Assembly: GCA_963810615.1 (NCBI GenBank)
Contig: CAWEOA010000002.1
Coordinates: forward strand, 821,635-885,634
DNA length: 64,000 nucleotides
Source of the DNA: JARRQJ01 sp963810615
Lineage (GTDB): Bacteria > Pseudomonadota > Gammaproteobacteria > DRLM01
Reading direction: 5' to 3'
Part shown: positions 1 to 7,426 of the stretch, one piece after another
How positions within the stretch are numbered: the first letter of the stretch is position 1
Layout: each line of letters starts with the position of its first letter
Notes under the pieces: model-generated
Seen by the model: the letters and a program-made list of their open reading frames with translations, nothing else
Databases searched by the model: none
What the model was told of the DNA's origin: nothing
Made by a program: the position numbers and the translations under genes

Positions 1-26
1 ACATCGGTGATAAACAGGATACGCAC
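1..26 (-). CDS. Glycosyltransferase N-terminus (partial, runs off window)
   Basis: Only the first eight codons are visible, reading from a GTG at 26: VRILFITD. A short hydrophobic strand followed by TD is the usual opening of GT-B (family 4) glycosyltransferases. It begins 32 nt after the stop of the PAP2 phosphatase on the same strand, so the two may be co-transcribed. The call rests on eight residues and is tentative; the reading frame is open further upstream, so the true start could be earlier. Confidence 0.3.
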
Positions 27-57
27 GCGTTTAACTAGCGGCGTCCGCAGCGGCAGG

Positions 58-591
58 TCACGACAACACCATGAAACTGCCCCGCGCCAACAGCGCGCCG
101 ATCAAGGCGCCAGCAAAGACATCGCTGGGATAGTGCAAACCCAGTATCACCCGCGACATGGCCACCATACTGGCAAAGGGTATCAGCAACCAGGCCAGGT
201 TCGGATAATAGACCAAGGCTACCATGGAGAAGGTCACCGCATGCAGGGTATGGCCCGAGGGAAAGCTGCAGAGATCCAGCGGCGCGGTACCGAGGGTAAT
301 GCCGCCATGCTGGATATAGGGCCGCTGCCGCACCAGATGTGATTTTAGATATTTGTACAGCGCCAGCCCGACCAGTCCCACAAAGGCCATATGCATGGAT
401 GCCCGCAGCGCATCCATGCCATACCACAGGGGCAACATCAACATCAGTACATACCAGAAGACGCCGTCACCCAGGCGGCTGACGACGACAAAAATCCTTT
501 TGATGGTGGAACGGCGGCAAGCGCGATTGCACAACTCGCACAACACCAGTTCCCAGCTCTCCATGCGCTTGAAAGCCGAATGCATACGCAT
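58..591 (-). CDS. PAP2 (type 2 phosphatidic acid phosphatase) family membrane phosphatase
   Basis: 177 aa integral membrane protein. All three PAP2 motifs are present: K-x6-RP at residues 83-91, PSGH at 111-114, and SR-x5-H-x3-D at 146-157 with the catalytic His153. Hydrophobic segments lie before motif 1 and between and after motifs 2 and 3. Family members remove phosphate from lipid phosphates such as undecaprenyl pyrophosphate or phosphatidic acid, with the active site facing the periplasm. The substrate cannot be told from sequence. The following partial gene looks like a glycosyltransferase, which would fit a role in lipid or glycan metabolism. Confidence 0.9.
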   Translation of the reverse strand: MRMHSAFKRMESWELVLCELCNRACRRSTIKRIFVVVSRLGDGVFWYVLMLMLPLWYGMDALRASMHMAFVGLVGLALYKYLKSHLVRQRPYIQHGGITLGTAPLDLCSFPSGHTLHAVTFSMVALVYYPNLAWLLIPFASMVAMSRVILGLHYPSDVFAGALIGALLARGSFMVLS

Positions 592-783
592 GAATCATAC
601 TCACGTTCTATACCTGTGCGTAATATCGGCCGGCAAGATGTCCGCCGCGTGAAGATTAGATGAATTATTTGTGACGCTGTTGCATATATAAAGCAAATAT
701 ATTAAGCGCGCTGACCCGGGGATATTCAGCCACTCTGGACCATGATCTTGATGATTACAGACATGGCCACACAATCAGCGCGC

Positions 784-1284
784 TTATTTCAAGCGATCAC
801 GAATCCTATTTATGCCAGCTGCTGCGCACTGATCGTCCAATTGGCCGCCGGGCGCACCACCGACGCCGATGGCGCCAATGATCTCGTCGCCGACACGAAT
901 AGGTCTGCCACCGCCCAGAATTAGAAAGCCAGCAATCATGGATAGATTAGCTGAGCTGGGATTTTTCTGGATCGTATCGAGCATAGCGCTGGTATCATTG
1001 CGCGTCGATGCCGATGTATAGGCCTTGCGACGACTTGCATCAATGGTATGCGGACCCGCTCCATCCGCGCGCTGCAATGCCTTGAGTAAACCGGCCCGGT
1101 CGACCACCGCAGCGCTAACCTTCCAGCCCTTGCTCGAGCAGAATTCCACCGCAGCTGCGGCGGCATCATTCGCCAAGCTCAAGGATATATCTTTCTCGAC
1201 CTGTATGTCCTGTGCATTCACAGTCGCCCCGAAAACTGACATGGCAACACCGATTATTACTACCTTCAAACGAAGCTGAAACAT
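784..1284 (-). CDS. Secreted GlcG/HbpS-family (heme-degrading/heme-binding-like) protein
   Basis: 166 aa from the ATG at 1284, which has GGAGG 8 nt upstream; the frame is open five codons further but without a better site. An N-terminal hydrophobic stretch ending in VNAQ looks like a cleaved signal peptide. The body matches the GlcG/HbpS fold: an N-terminal helix rich in alanine, a VVDRAG segment, a serine/arginine-rich central helix, and a glycine-rich C-terminal part (GGGRPI, IGAIGVGGAPGGQ). Members bind heme or cobalamin-like ligands or are accessory to glycolate genes; no such neighbours are present here. It stands alone between the PAP2 and BLUF genes. Confidence 0.82.
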   Translation of the reverse strand: MFQLRLKVVIIGVAMSVFGATVNAQDIQVEKDISLSLANDAAAAAVEFCSSKGWKVSAAVVDRAGLLKALQRADGAGPHTIDASRRKAYTSASTRNDTSAMLDTIQKNPSSANLSMIAGFLILGGGRPIRVGDEIIGAIGVGGAPGGQLDDQCAAAGINRIRDRLK

Positions 1285-1380
1285 GGCTGTTTCCTCCATT
1301 ACTCTATTTATTGGGAAGATTTCGTAGAAACTACCTCGATCGACAGGCAGCAGGATCGCCTATGAGGAAAATCAGCTTAC

Positions 1381-1794
1381 TTATGTGTTATTCCTATTGA
1401 AGGACACCATAAACTTATACGCGAATTTTGTATCGGCCTGAAAGATTCTCGAAGTCAAATTCTGATCGATATATTCATTGAACGTGGGTAGACCATCAAG
1501 TTTATCCATATTGTAGAACCCCATCGACCAATACTCAAAATTCCTGCGCATGATGACATCGCCAATGATGTTGATCACATTTCTATGCCGAACATCGTGC
1601 CTTATCGTTTCATACAATCCCATAACGACATCCTTTTCACCCTCCAGCATTTGCATAAAGTTTCCACTCTTATATAACAACATTCCCGTTATACCGAGAC
1701 CCAAGTTCTTCTCGCGGCTTTGCTCCAATAAGGCTACCAACTCATCATCGCTCATCAACTTCACCGCGGAGCTAACATAGATCAAATAATACAT
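1381..1794 (-). CDS. BLUF-domain blue-light photoreceptor
   Basis: 137 aa, essentially one BLUF domain with a short C-terminal cap, and no output domain. The flavin-site residues are all visible: Tyr6 (IYVSS), Asn30 (EKNLGLGITG), Gln48 (GNFMQMLEG) and Trp89 (YWSMGF). BLUF proteins bind FAD and rearrange the Gln-Tyr hydrogen-bond network on blue light. I prefer the ATG at 1794 with AAGGGC 6 nt upstream over the GTG at 1809. Short BLUF proteins act through a partner, but none is encoded next to it. Confidence 0.93.
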   Translation of the reverse strand: MYYLIYVSSAVKLMSDDELVALLEQSREKNLGLGITGMLLYKSGNFMQMLEGEKDVVMGLYETIRHDVRHRNVINIIGDVIMRRNFEYWSMGFYNMDKLDGLPTFNEYIDQNLTSRIFQADTKFAYKFMVSFNRNNT

Positions 1795-2134
1795 AGATTT
1801 GCCCTTCACAAAGTGTTTCTACTCACAGCCTATAACCGCATTAATTTCTTATACAGCAGATGCAGTTCCGCAACTTCAAGCTAAGCTTACCTGCCTACAC
1901 TTTCTCACGGAGTTTATGCTATAAAACTTAACCAGAATCAACTTAAATTGTTCAACGTCCACCGATTCCACCCCGAGAGCAGGACTGAATTAAAAAATAG
2001 TACCCTTCAAAGAGTCGTCGCCTTTCCCTCCGGGAGAGGGATAGGGTGAGGGGAATCATGACAAATGGTATCGACCTGACTGACAGCAATGAAGCGCAGC
2101 CTAATCCCCCTTAAGCGTAGCGCCTTTGCATACA
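1795..2134. other. Intergenic gap with a C/G-rich dispersed repeat
   Basis: No convincing gene. The stretch upstream of the BLUF gene is AT-rich and should hold its promoter. Positions 2022-2054 carry a palindromic block (CCCTCCGGGAGAGGG type) of the same kind as blocks near 47.6 kb and 49.6 kb. Confidence 0.5.
2022..2054. repeat. Dispersed palindromic block, copy 1
   Basis: A CCCTC-CGGGAGAGGG core followed by TAGGGTGAGGGG. Related blocks sit at 47653-47689 and 49593-49626 in opposite orientation. All three are intergenic. Such blocks are common between genes in many proteobacterial genomes and can act as attenuators or bidirectional terminators; no function is shown here. Confidence 0.55.
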
Positions 2135-2467
2135 TTAGTGGATGAGCAAATAAATGCATATCGCAAGTGAAACGACAGATAACCCTAATGAGCCGGCGAT
2201 AATTACTTTATAGGTAGCTATTTGCTTCTGAGCATCTTGACCCGCGCCCTCTAAACTTTGAATAGCCTGCTGGAGCTTCTCGGCGAGCACATGAATTGAC
2301 TCTGCATTTTGCGTAACGGCCCCTTGGAGTTCTTGAATCTGTTTGGCTACAACCTGATCTGTTTTTGCCGCCTCTGGCTTAGAGGTAAATGCCGGTATTG
2401 CGGCCGTTGCCACTTGGGCGATGTAAGGCGCCACAGCTTTAATTATGGGTAGGAATTGGACTGCCAT
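2135..2467 (-). CDS. Small tail-anchored membrane protein of unknown function
   Basis: 110 aa. An N-terminal amphipathic segment is followed by a predicted helix (about residues 38-80, rich in Gln, Glu and Ala, coiled-coil-like) and one transmembrane helix at the extreme C-terminus (about 87-109), giving a tail-anchored layout. GGAG lies 12 nt before the ATG. The sequence reads as genuine coding: clear amphipathic heptads and no long low-complexity run. I do not recognise a family. The gene lies next to a decayed accessory gene, so it may belong to the same acquired segment. Confidence 0.6.
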   Translation of the reverse strand: MAVQFLPIIKAVAPYIAQVATAAIPAFTSKPEAAKTDQVVAKQIQELQGAVTQNAESIHVLAEKLQQAIQSLEGAGQDAQKQIATYKVIIAGSLGLSVVSLAICIYLLIH

Positions 2468-2579
2468 AGTTTGACTCTCCCATTTTATTGCTGAGATCTA
2501 ACGTCGAAATAAACGGCCGAGAGAAGCGAAGGACCGGCGACCGTAGGGAGCGAATTTAATTGCCTTGTTAAGGCATTTG

Positions 2580-3026
2580 TTATAAAAGACCATTTTTTCC
2601 TAATATTTCTTTCCACTCTTCTACTGCTTGTTTTGCAACTTCCTGAGCTACAACTTCGCTTCCATCGTCTAGCATTATCTGATGCGAGCATGTGCTTTTG
2701 CTGACGTCACCCAAAGTAACAGTAACACTTCGACTAACGACATCTGCACCAACTCTAGACGTAGTAAGTTTTAAATGTTTACTTGCATTAGCAAGGTCAC
2801 AGCTAATCATGATTTTGGGTAATTCTTAACAATATTTTCAATGTTATCTCTTACGGCTTGACCTACCTTGTCGTCGTTTTTTATCCAGTCTTTCAAATGC
2901 CAGCAATTCTGAAAAAATGAATACAGATTATCATCTGTAATTTATTGATCCGTAATTGTCGTGCTCCAAGCGGCTGAGCATTCGAACAACTCTGTTGTAC
3001 TGATCAATGCATGATGATTCGATCAT
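2580..3026 (-). pseudogene. Conserved hypothetical gene broken by two frameshifts
   Basis: One protein of about 149 aa can be followed across three frame segments. It starts at the ATG at 3026 (opening MIESSCIDQYN), shifts near 2935 to a frame containing FFQNCWHLKDWIKND, and shifts back in a T-run at 2813-2816 to the frame with CDLANASKHLKL, ending at 2580. The middle segment ends in a TGA that overlaps an ATG at 2810, so the last part could be mistaken for a separate 76 aa gene. The NCWHLKDWI and DLANxSKHLKL motifs belong together in an uncharacterised family as I remember it. Either a pseudogene or two sequence errors. Confidence 0.7.
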
Positions 3027-3243
3027 TTAGGAGCCTTAACTTAATTATGTGGTACTTTCGCCGTATAACCCGGAAACCTACGCCGCATAACCTGGCTTGT
3101 CAATTTCAAGCTCTTGTTCTATATAGATGTAGACACTACAAACACGGCGACAAGTAAATCGTCGGCTCCGCGCCATGAACTCGATTTACGACCCGGAAAC
3201 TCCTCAGCCGCTGTATACCCACACACTGGATTTAATCGCCACG

Positions 3244-3266
3244 AAAAAACCCCGCCGCAGCGGGGT
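3244..3266 (-). terminator. Rho-independent terminator after the parA-like gene
   Basis: On the minus strand the hairpin AACCCCGC-TGCG-GCGGGGTT is followed directly by a T-run (TTTTTT with the last stem Ts). It lies about 80 nt beyond the stop of the ParA-CBM gene and faces the right way to end that transcript. Confidence 0.85.
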
Positions 3267-3344
3267 TGATGATTCGGAGAATATGATCAACGCTCTCCGG
3301 CTTTCACCACATTGCCGTTAGTGTGGCTCACTAACTCACATAAA

Positions 3345-4445
3345 TTATGCCGTGACCCGCAATACCGAGTTGGTGCCGCCCATGTCGTTGGGCACCCGTA
3401 TCGGATTGACCGGGTCCTCCTGCCACTCGCCGTCGATGATCACCCGGTATTGATAGGCGCCCGGCGGAATCTTCAACACCTTCTGTACGGTACCGTTGAA
3501 GGTGCGAGTCTCGACGCGGTGGTCCGGAATCCAATCGTTGAAGTCGCCCGCTATCTGTAGTTCCTGTCCCATGAAGTGGTGATAGCTCAACACCACCCGC
3601 CGTTCGCCGGCCAGCGCCATGCTTTCACTGAAGGTCATGCTGGTGGGATGTGCCGCATTGGTCGTTTCGATCTCTTCTTCGGCGACCGCCTCGACTTCGC
3701 CGGTCAACAGTTCCGTCAGATTCAGGAAGTCTTCCGCCACGGCGGATTTCGGCGCGTAGTCGATTACCGAACGACCGGCACCCGCCGCCTCGCGCACCCG
3801 TACGCTCTCTCGGATCATCACCGGCAGCAGCTCCTCCGATAGATCGTGGCGCAAGTTCTCCAGCAGGCTGTTGGCGAGGCGCGTACGGCTGTTGACCCGC
3901 GACGGCACAATCTTGATCTCCACGTATCCCCCATGACGCTCGCACATCTGGGTAACGACCTCCCGCACCCGGGAGATACCGTCCAGGGCGAAGGAGCTGA
4001 GCTCGATGGGGATGAGTACTTGATGGGCGGCGCGGATGGCATTGACGGCCAAAATATTCAGCGCAAGATGACTGTCCAGCACCACATAGTCATAGCGCCC
4101 GCCCAGCATGGCGAGTTGCTTGAAGAGCTCTGCCTCGGGATCCTGGCGAAATGCCAGACGCTGTTCTATGAGTGCAAGATCGGGCAGCCCCGGCACAAGA
4201 TCCACCCCTTGCGCCACTGCCGGGACAATGACATCGGATAAAGAGAGATCGCCCATAAAAACATCATAGAGACTTGCCCAGGTTTCTTCGGGCCTGACCC
4301 CTAAGCCCAAAGCGCAATGACCTTGTGAGTCCATGTCGACGAGGAGAACACTCAATCCTTTGCGTCCTAAACATGCTGCGAGGTTGATGGCGAAAGTGGT
4401 TTTTCCGCACCCCCCCTTCTGGTTGGTAATGGCGATGACATTCAT
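3345..4445 (-). CDS. ParA/MinD-type ATPase fused to a C-terminal AMPK-beta/CBM48 glycogen-binding domain
   Basis: 366 aa. Residues 1-250 are a ParA-like ATPase: deviant Walker A KGGCGKTT (10-17, signature Lys10, Lys15), switch DMDSQGH (37-43), Walker B YVVLD with Asp124 (120-124). The usual DTPP after Walker B is replaced by DSHL. An acidic linker (about 250-275) leads to an early-set/CBM domain at about 283-366: AGDFNDW (299-305), PPGAYQYRVIIDGEWQEDP (327-345), and a final GTNSVLRV strand. In AMPK-beta and glycogen-branching enzymes this domain binds alpha-glucans. GGAGG lies 7 nt before the ATG. ParA proteins position cargo on the nucleoid or membrane; binding to glycogen granules is my inference from the fusion. 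No parB, parS or glycogen gene is nearby. Confidence 0.9.
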   Translation of the reverse strand: MNVIAITNQKGGCGKTTFAINLAACLGRKGLSVLLVDMDSQGHCALGLGVRPEETWASLYDVFMGDLSLSDVIVPAVAQGVDLVPGLPDLALIEQRLAFRQDPEAELFKQLAMLGGRYDYVVLDSHLALNILAVNAIRAAHQVLIPIELSSFALDGISRVREVVTQMCERHGGYVEIKIVPSRVNSRTRLANSLLENLRHDLSEELLPVMIRESVRVREAAGAGRSVIDYAPKSAVAEDFLNLTELLTGEVEAVAEEEIETTNAAHPTSMTFSESMALAGERRVVLSYHHFMGQELQIAGDFNDWIPDHRVETRTFNGTVQKVLKIPPGAYQYRVIIDGEWQEDPVNPIRVPNDMGGTNSVLRVTA

Positions 4446-4580
4446 TCATATCCCTCCATAAAACCTTTATAAGAATTATTTATGTAATTTATCGCGCTAA
4501 GCCTTACCTCCTTTCGCCTATGGGACCATCGCTGACCAAGCGACCAAACGCTACGTCGTCGTGACAACTGATTTGTGACC

Positions 4581-5066
4581 TCATGCCCATTCCCGCCTCA
4601 TAGCTGGGATGGGAACCACCCCGACCCCCCTAGGCCACCTCTTCGTTAATAAGGATGGGACACATCCTGTGTCCCATCCCCCCATCCTTGGGAAAGAAGG
4701 AGTATCCCCCCTCTCTCGTTGCGGAAGATTGCCCTCATTGAAGCCGGGGTGGTAACTCTTGATATGAATGTCTTGAAATGGCTGCGCGCAAGCCTCGGCA
4801 GAGACAGATAGCTCGCCGTGATAAAGGTCTACTTCGTGAATATCGGAACTCACGACCCTTGCGCGGTAACCCTCATACACATGCGCGCCAAGGTCATCCG
4901 CACGCCGCCACACGCGCAGCGCGACGAGCGAAGCGATCGAAAAAAGGAAAGATAAAAGAAAATCGTTAGGGGTGGCGGGACTAGTACAGCGCCAGCGTAG
5001 ACTCTGACACGGCTCGGGTTCGATAAAAGCAATAATCCAACGGGCATAAAATCCCGTATCGGCCAT
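4581..5066 (-). CDS. Uncharacterised ORF with one membrane segment, upstream of the ParA-CBM gene
   Basis: 161 aa from the ATG at 5066 behind GGGGGTGGGT. One transmembrane helix is likely at about residues 35-55 (FLLSFLFSIASLVALRVW). The N-terminal 120 residues look protein-like; the last 40 cover a strong inverted repeat in the DNA (4654-4678) and look less so, thus the real protein may be shorter or the ORF may not be translated. A good promoter (5098-5126) points into it, and the ParA-CBM gene follows 135 nt later on the same strand. I do not recognise a family. Confidence 0.4.
   Translation of the reverse strand: MADTGFYARWIIAFIEPEPCQSLRWRCTSPATPNDFLLSFLFSIASLVALRVWRRADDLGAHVYEGYRARVVSSDIHEVDLYHGELSVSAEACAQPFQDIHIKSYHPGFNEGNLPQRERGDTPSFPRMGGWDTGCVPSLLTKRWPRGVGVVPIPAMRREWA
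4654..4678. repeat. Perfect 11-bp inverted repeat
   Basis: Arms GATGGGACACA and TGTGTCCCATC with a 3-nt loop TCC. The outer AAGGATGGG (4651-4659) is also complementary to CCCATCCTT at 4682-4690, so two alternative hairpins can form. It lies in the 3' part of the 4581-5066 ORF, upstream of the ParA-CBM gene. Confidence 0.7.
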
Positions 5067-5097
5067 ACCCACCCCCTGTGGAGGTACTTAACGCGTA

Positions 5098-5126
5098 AGT
5101 AAAGTATCTATGTTAACAAATGTCAA
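5098..5126 (-). promoter_or_regulatory. Sigma70-type promoter for the 161-aa ORF / ParA-CBM unit
   Basis: On the minus strand a perfect -35 TTGACA (5126-5121), 17-nt spacer, and a -10 TTTACT (5103-5098, 4 of 6 matches). Transcription would begin about 25 nt before the ATG at 5066. It lies between the rep stop and the ORF. Confidence 0.6.
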
Positions 5127-5185
5127 GTAAGGATTTTTTCAGGTCACGGCCGTCGAGTCAGCACAATATATCGTGCAACGACTCG

Positions 5186-7195
5186 TTATCCGGAAATCAA
5201 CAAGCCGCGCAGATTGGCGAGATGGGCCTGGCCGCGTTCCTGGCGCTGCACGGGATCCACTTCGCGGCTGCCGCCTTGCCACTCCAAATCGTCGGCGGGC
5301 AACTCGGCAAGAAAACGGCTCGGCTCCCGCGGCACCATCTCCCCGCCGCGTTTGCGCTTGGCGCTGAAGGTGAAGGTCAGGGTCTTGCGCGCACGGGTGA
5401 TGCCCACATAGGCCAGGCGCCGCTCTTCTTCTATATCACCCGCTTCGATACTGCTGCGGTGCGGCAACAGGGATTCTTCCATGCCCACCAGAAACACGTG
5501 GGGAAACTCCAAACCCTTGGCCGCGTGCAAGGTCAGCAGATGCACGCAATCGGCGCTGTTTTCTTCGTCACTGCGATCGAGGATGTCCATGAGACTCATG
5601 TGCGCCACCAGATCGGCCAGGGTCTTGTCTTCGCCGGTTTGCTCGGCGACGCGCTGCATCCAGGTAATCAGTTCCCAGACGTTGGTCATGCGCCGCTCGG
5701 CGGTCTTTTCGTCCTTGCTGTTATCCTGCAACCACAGCTCGTAGTTGGCGCCGGCGATCATATCGCGCACCGCGGCGACGGGATCGCCGCGTTGGCCGCG
5801 ATCGCCCAGATCTACCAACCACTGGGCGAATTGTTCGAGGCGTGTCGCGGCGCGTTCGGGCAGATGCGCCTTGAGACCCAGCTCGAAACAGGCGGCGAAC
5901 AAGCTGATACCGCGCCCGCCGGCATAATCGGCCAGCTTTTCCACGGTAGTGGGGCCGATCTCGCGGCGCGGCACATTGACCACGCGCAGGAACGCGCTAT
6001 CGTCATCGGGATTCACCAGCAGCCGCAGATAGGCCATGATGTCCTTGACCTCGACATAACTGAAGAACGAGGTGCCGCCGCTGAGGAAATAGGGGATACG
6101 CTGTTCGCGCAGGGTCTTCTCGAACAGCCGCGCCTGATGGTTGCCGCGATAGAGAATCGCGTAGTCGCGGTAATCGGTACGCTGCTTGAACTTGTGGCTC
6201 AGGATCTCCGAGACCACCACCTCCGCCTCGTGTTCGTCGCTGCGGGTTTCGATCACCTGCAGCGGATCGCCGTAGCCCAACTCGCACCACAGGGCCTTTT
6301 GGAAAACATGGGGATTATTGGCGATGAGCTGGTTGGCGGCCTTGAGGATGCGCCCGGTGGAACGGTAGTTCTGCTCCAACTTGATCACCTTCAAATTGGG
6401 AAAGTCCTGCTGCAGCAAGGCCAGGTTTTCCGGCTGGGCGCCGCGCCAGGCGTAGATCGATTGATCGTCATCCCCCACCGCGGTCAGCGCGCCGCGCGGC
6501 CCGGTGAGGGCGCGCACCAATTGATATTGGCCGCCGTTGGTATCCTGATACTCATCCACCAGCAGATAGCGGATACGGTTCTGCCAGGCATCGAGGATAT
6601 CGGGATGCTGGGCGAACAGCCGCACCGGCAGGAAGATCAGGTCATCGAAGTCCACCGCATTATAGGATTTGAGGTGGCGCTGATACTGGCCGTACAGACC
6701 CGCCGCCAGGGTCTTGACCGCGTCGCCGTCGGCGAGGGCCAGGGCCTGCTCGGCATCCACCATGGCGTTCTTCCAGGAGGAAATCTGCCAATGCACCGCT
6801 TTTACCTGGCTGTCGTCGCTGAATTCCCTGCGCAGCAAATCGCGAATCAAGCCGCTGCAGTCATCGGCATCGAGTATGGAAAAATTCGGACGGTAACCCA
6901 GGGCGGCCGTCTCGCGGCGCAGGATATTCAAGCCCAGGCTGTGAAAGGTAGACACCCGCAGACCCTGGGCCTTCTTGCCGCCCATCAGGGATGCGACGCG
7001 GCTTTGCATCTCGCGCGACGCCTTGTTGGTGAAGGTCACCGCGGCGATGTGCTGCGGGGCGATGCCGCAGGTCTTGATCAGGTGGACGATCTTGTGGGTA
7101 ATCAGCCGCGTCTTGCCGCTGCCTGCGCCCGCCAGCACCAGCAGAGGACCCTCCAAATAACGCACCGCGGCGCGCTGCTGGGCATTGAGACTCAC
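5186..7195 (-). CDS. rep: ATP-dependent DNA helicase Rep
   Basis: 669 aa, the usual length of Rep. UvrD/Rep superfamily 1 motifs appear in order: Walker A GAGSGKT near residue 22, TFTNKASREM (Ia), VDEYQDTN (II), GDDDQSIYAWRGA (III), KLEQNYRST (IV), LLTLHAAKGLEF (V) and AYVGITRARKTLT (VI). Rep is a 3'-5' helicase that helps replication forks move past bound proteins. N- and C-terminal parts match Rep better than UvrD: it lacks the long UvrD C-terminal tail. The gene is intact and on the same strand as its neighbours, with a 231-nt gap before mscS. Confidence 0.97.
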   Translation of the reverse strand: MSLNAQQRAAVRYLEGPLLVLAGAGSGKTRLITHKIVHLIKTCGIAPQHIAAVTFTNKASREMQSRVASLMGGKKAQGLRVSTFHSLGLNILRRETAALGYRPNFSILDADDCSGLIRDLLRREFSDDSQVKAVHWQISSWKNAMVDAEQALALADGDAVKTLAAGLYGQYQRHLKSYNAVDFDDLIFLPVRLFAQHPDILDAWQNRIRYLLVDEYQDTNGGQYQLVRALTGPRGALTAVGDDDQSIYAWRGAQPENLALLQQDFPNLKVIKLEQNYRSTGRILKAANQLIANNPHVFQKALWCELGYGDPLQVIETRSDEHEAEVVVSEILSHKFKQRTDYRDYAILYRGNHQARLFEKTLREQRIPYFLSGGTSFFSYVEVKDIMAYLRLLVNPDDDSAFLRVVNVPRREIGPTTVEKLADYAGGRGISLFAACFELGLKAHLPERAATRLEQFAQWLVDLGDRGQRGDPVAAVRDMIAGANYELWLQDNSKDEKTAERRMTNVWELITWMQRVAEQTGEDKTLADLVAHMSLMDILDRSDEENSADCVHLLTLHAAKGLEFPHVFLVGMEESLLPHRSSIEAGDIEEERRLAYVGITRARKTLTFTFSAKRKRGGEMVPREPSRFLAELPADDLEWQGGSREVDPVQRQERGQAHLANLRGLLISG

Positions 7196-7312
7196 GGCAA
7201 TACCTCGGGTAACGATTACATCAACTGCTATGAAGGCCTGAACAATGCGTCATTCCGGGTGGAACACGGTAAAGACCCCCGGACGCCACCGCCTTTAACT
7301 CGGTGGAAAAGT

Positions 7313-7356
7313 GGATTCCGGCCCTTGTGCCCATCTGGGAGTTCGCCGGAATGACG
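7313..7356. repeat. Partial copy of a GGATTCCGGC...GCCGGAATGAC inverted repeat
   Basis: GGATTCCGGC (7313-7322) and GCCGGAATGACG (7345-7356) are inverted arms, and a further GTCATTCCGG lies at 7231-7240. The same core makes the full inverted repeat at 41090-41164. Intergenic between rep and mscS. Confidence 0.55.
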
Positions 7357-7393
7357 GCATAAGCATTATTCAGGTTTTTCCTTCTGGAACGCA

Positions 7394-7413
7394 GCCGCCG
7401 TAGCTACGGCGGC
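7394..7413. terminator. Palindromic hairpin downstream of mscS (possible terminator)
   Basis: A perfect 20-nt palindrome, GCCGCCGTAG and its complement, 14 nt past the mscS stop. On the minus strand it is followed by an A-rich rather than T-rich run, so termination is uncertain. Confidence 0.4.
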
Positions 7414-7426
7414 CGCAGGGTGAATC

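Noticed and set aside
2580..2810. Separate 76-aa gene
   Set aside because: It is the last part of a larger frameshifted gene (2580-3026), shown by continuous family sequence across frames.
4264..4449. Short ORF overlapping the start of the ParA gene in another frame
   Set aside because: It shares the RBS region but the ParA frame has the Walker A motif; the other frame is a shadow.
5120..7354. 744-aa open frame on the plus strand
   Set aside because: It lies antisense to the intact rep gene and has low-complexity Gly/His/Gln-rich translation, as expected from a frame opposite a GC-rich gene.
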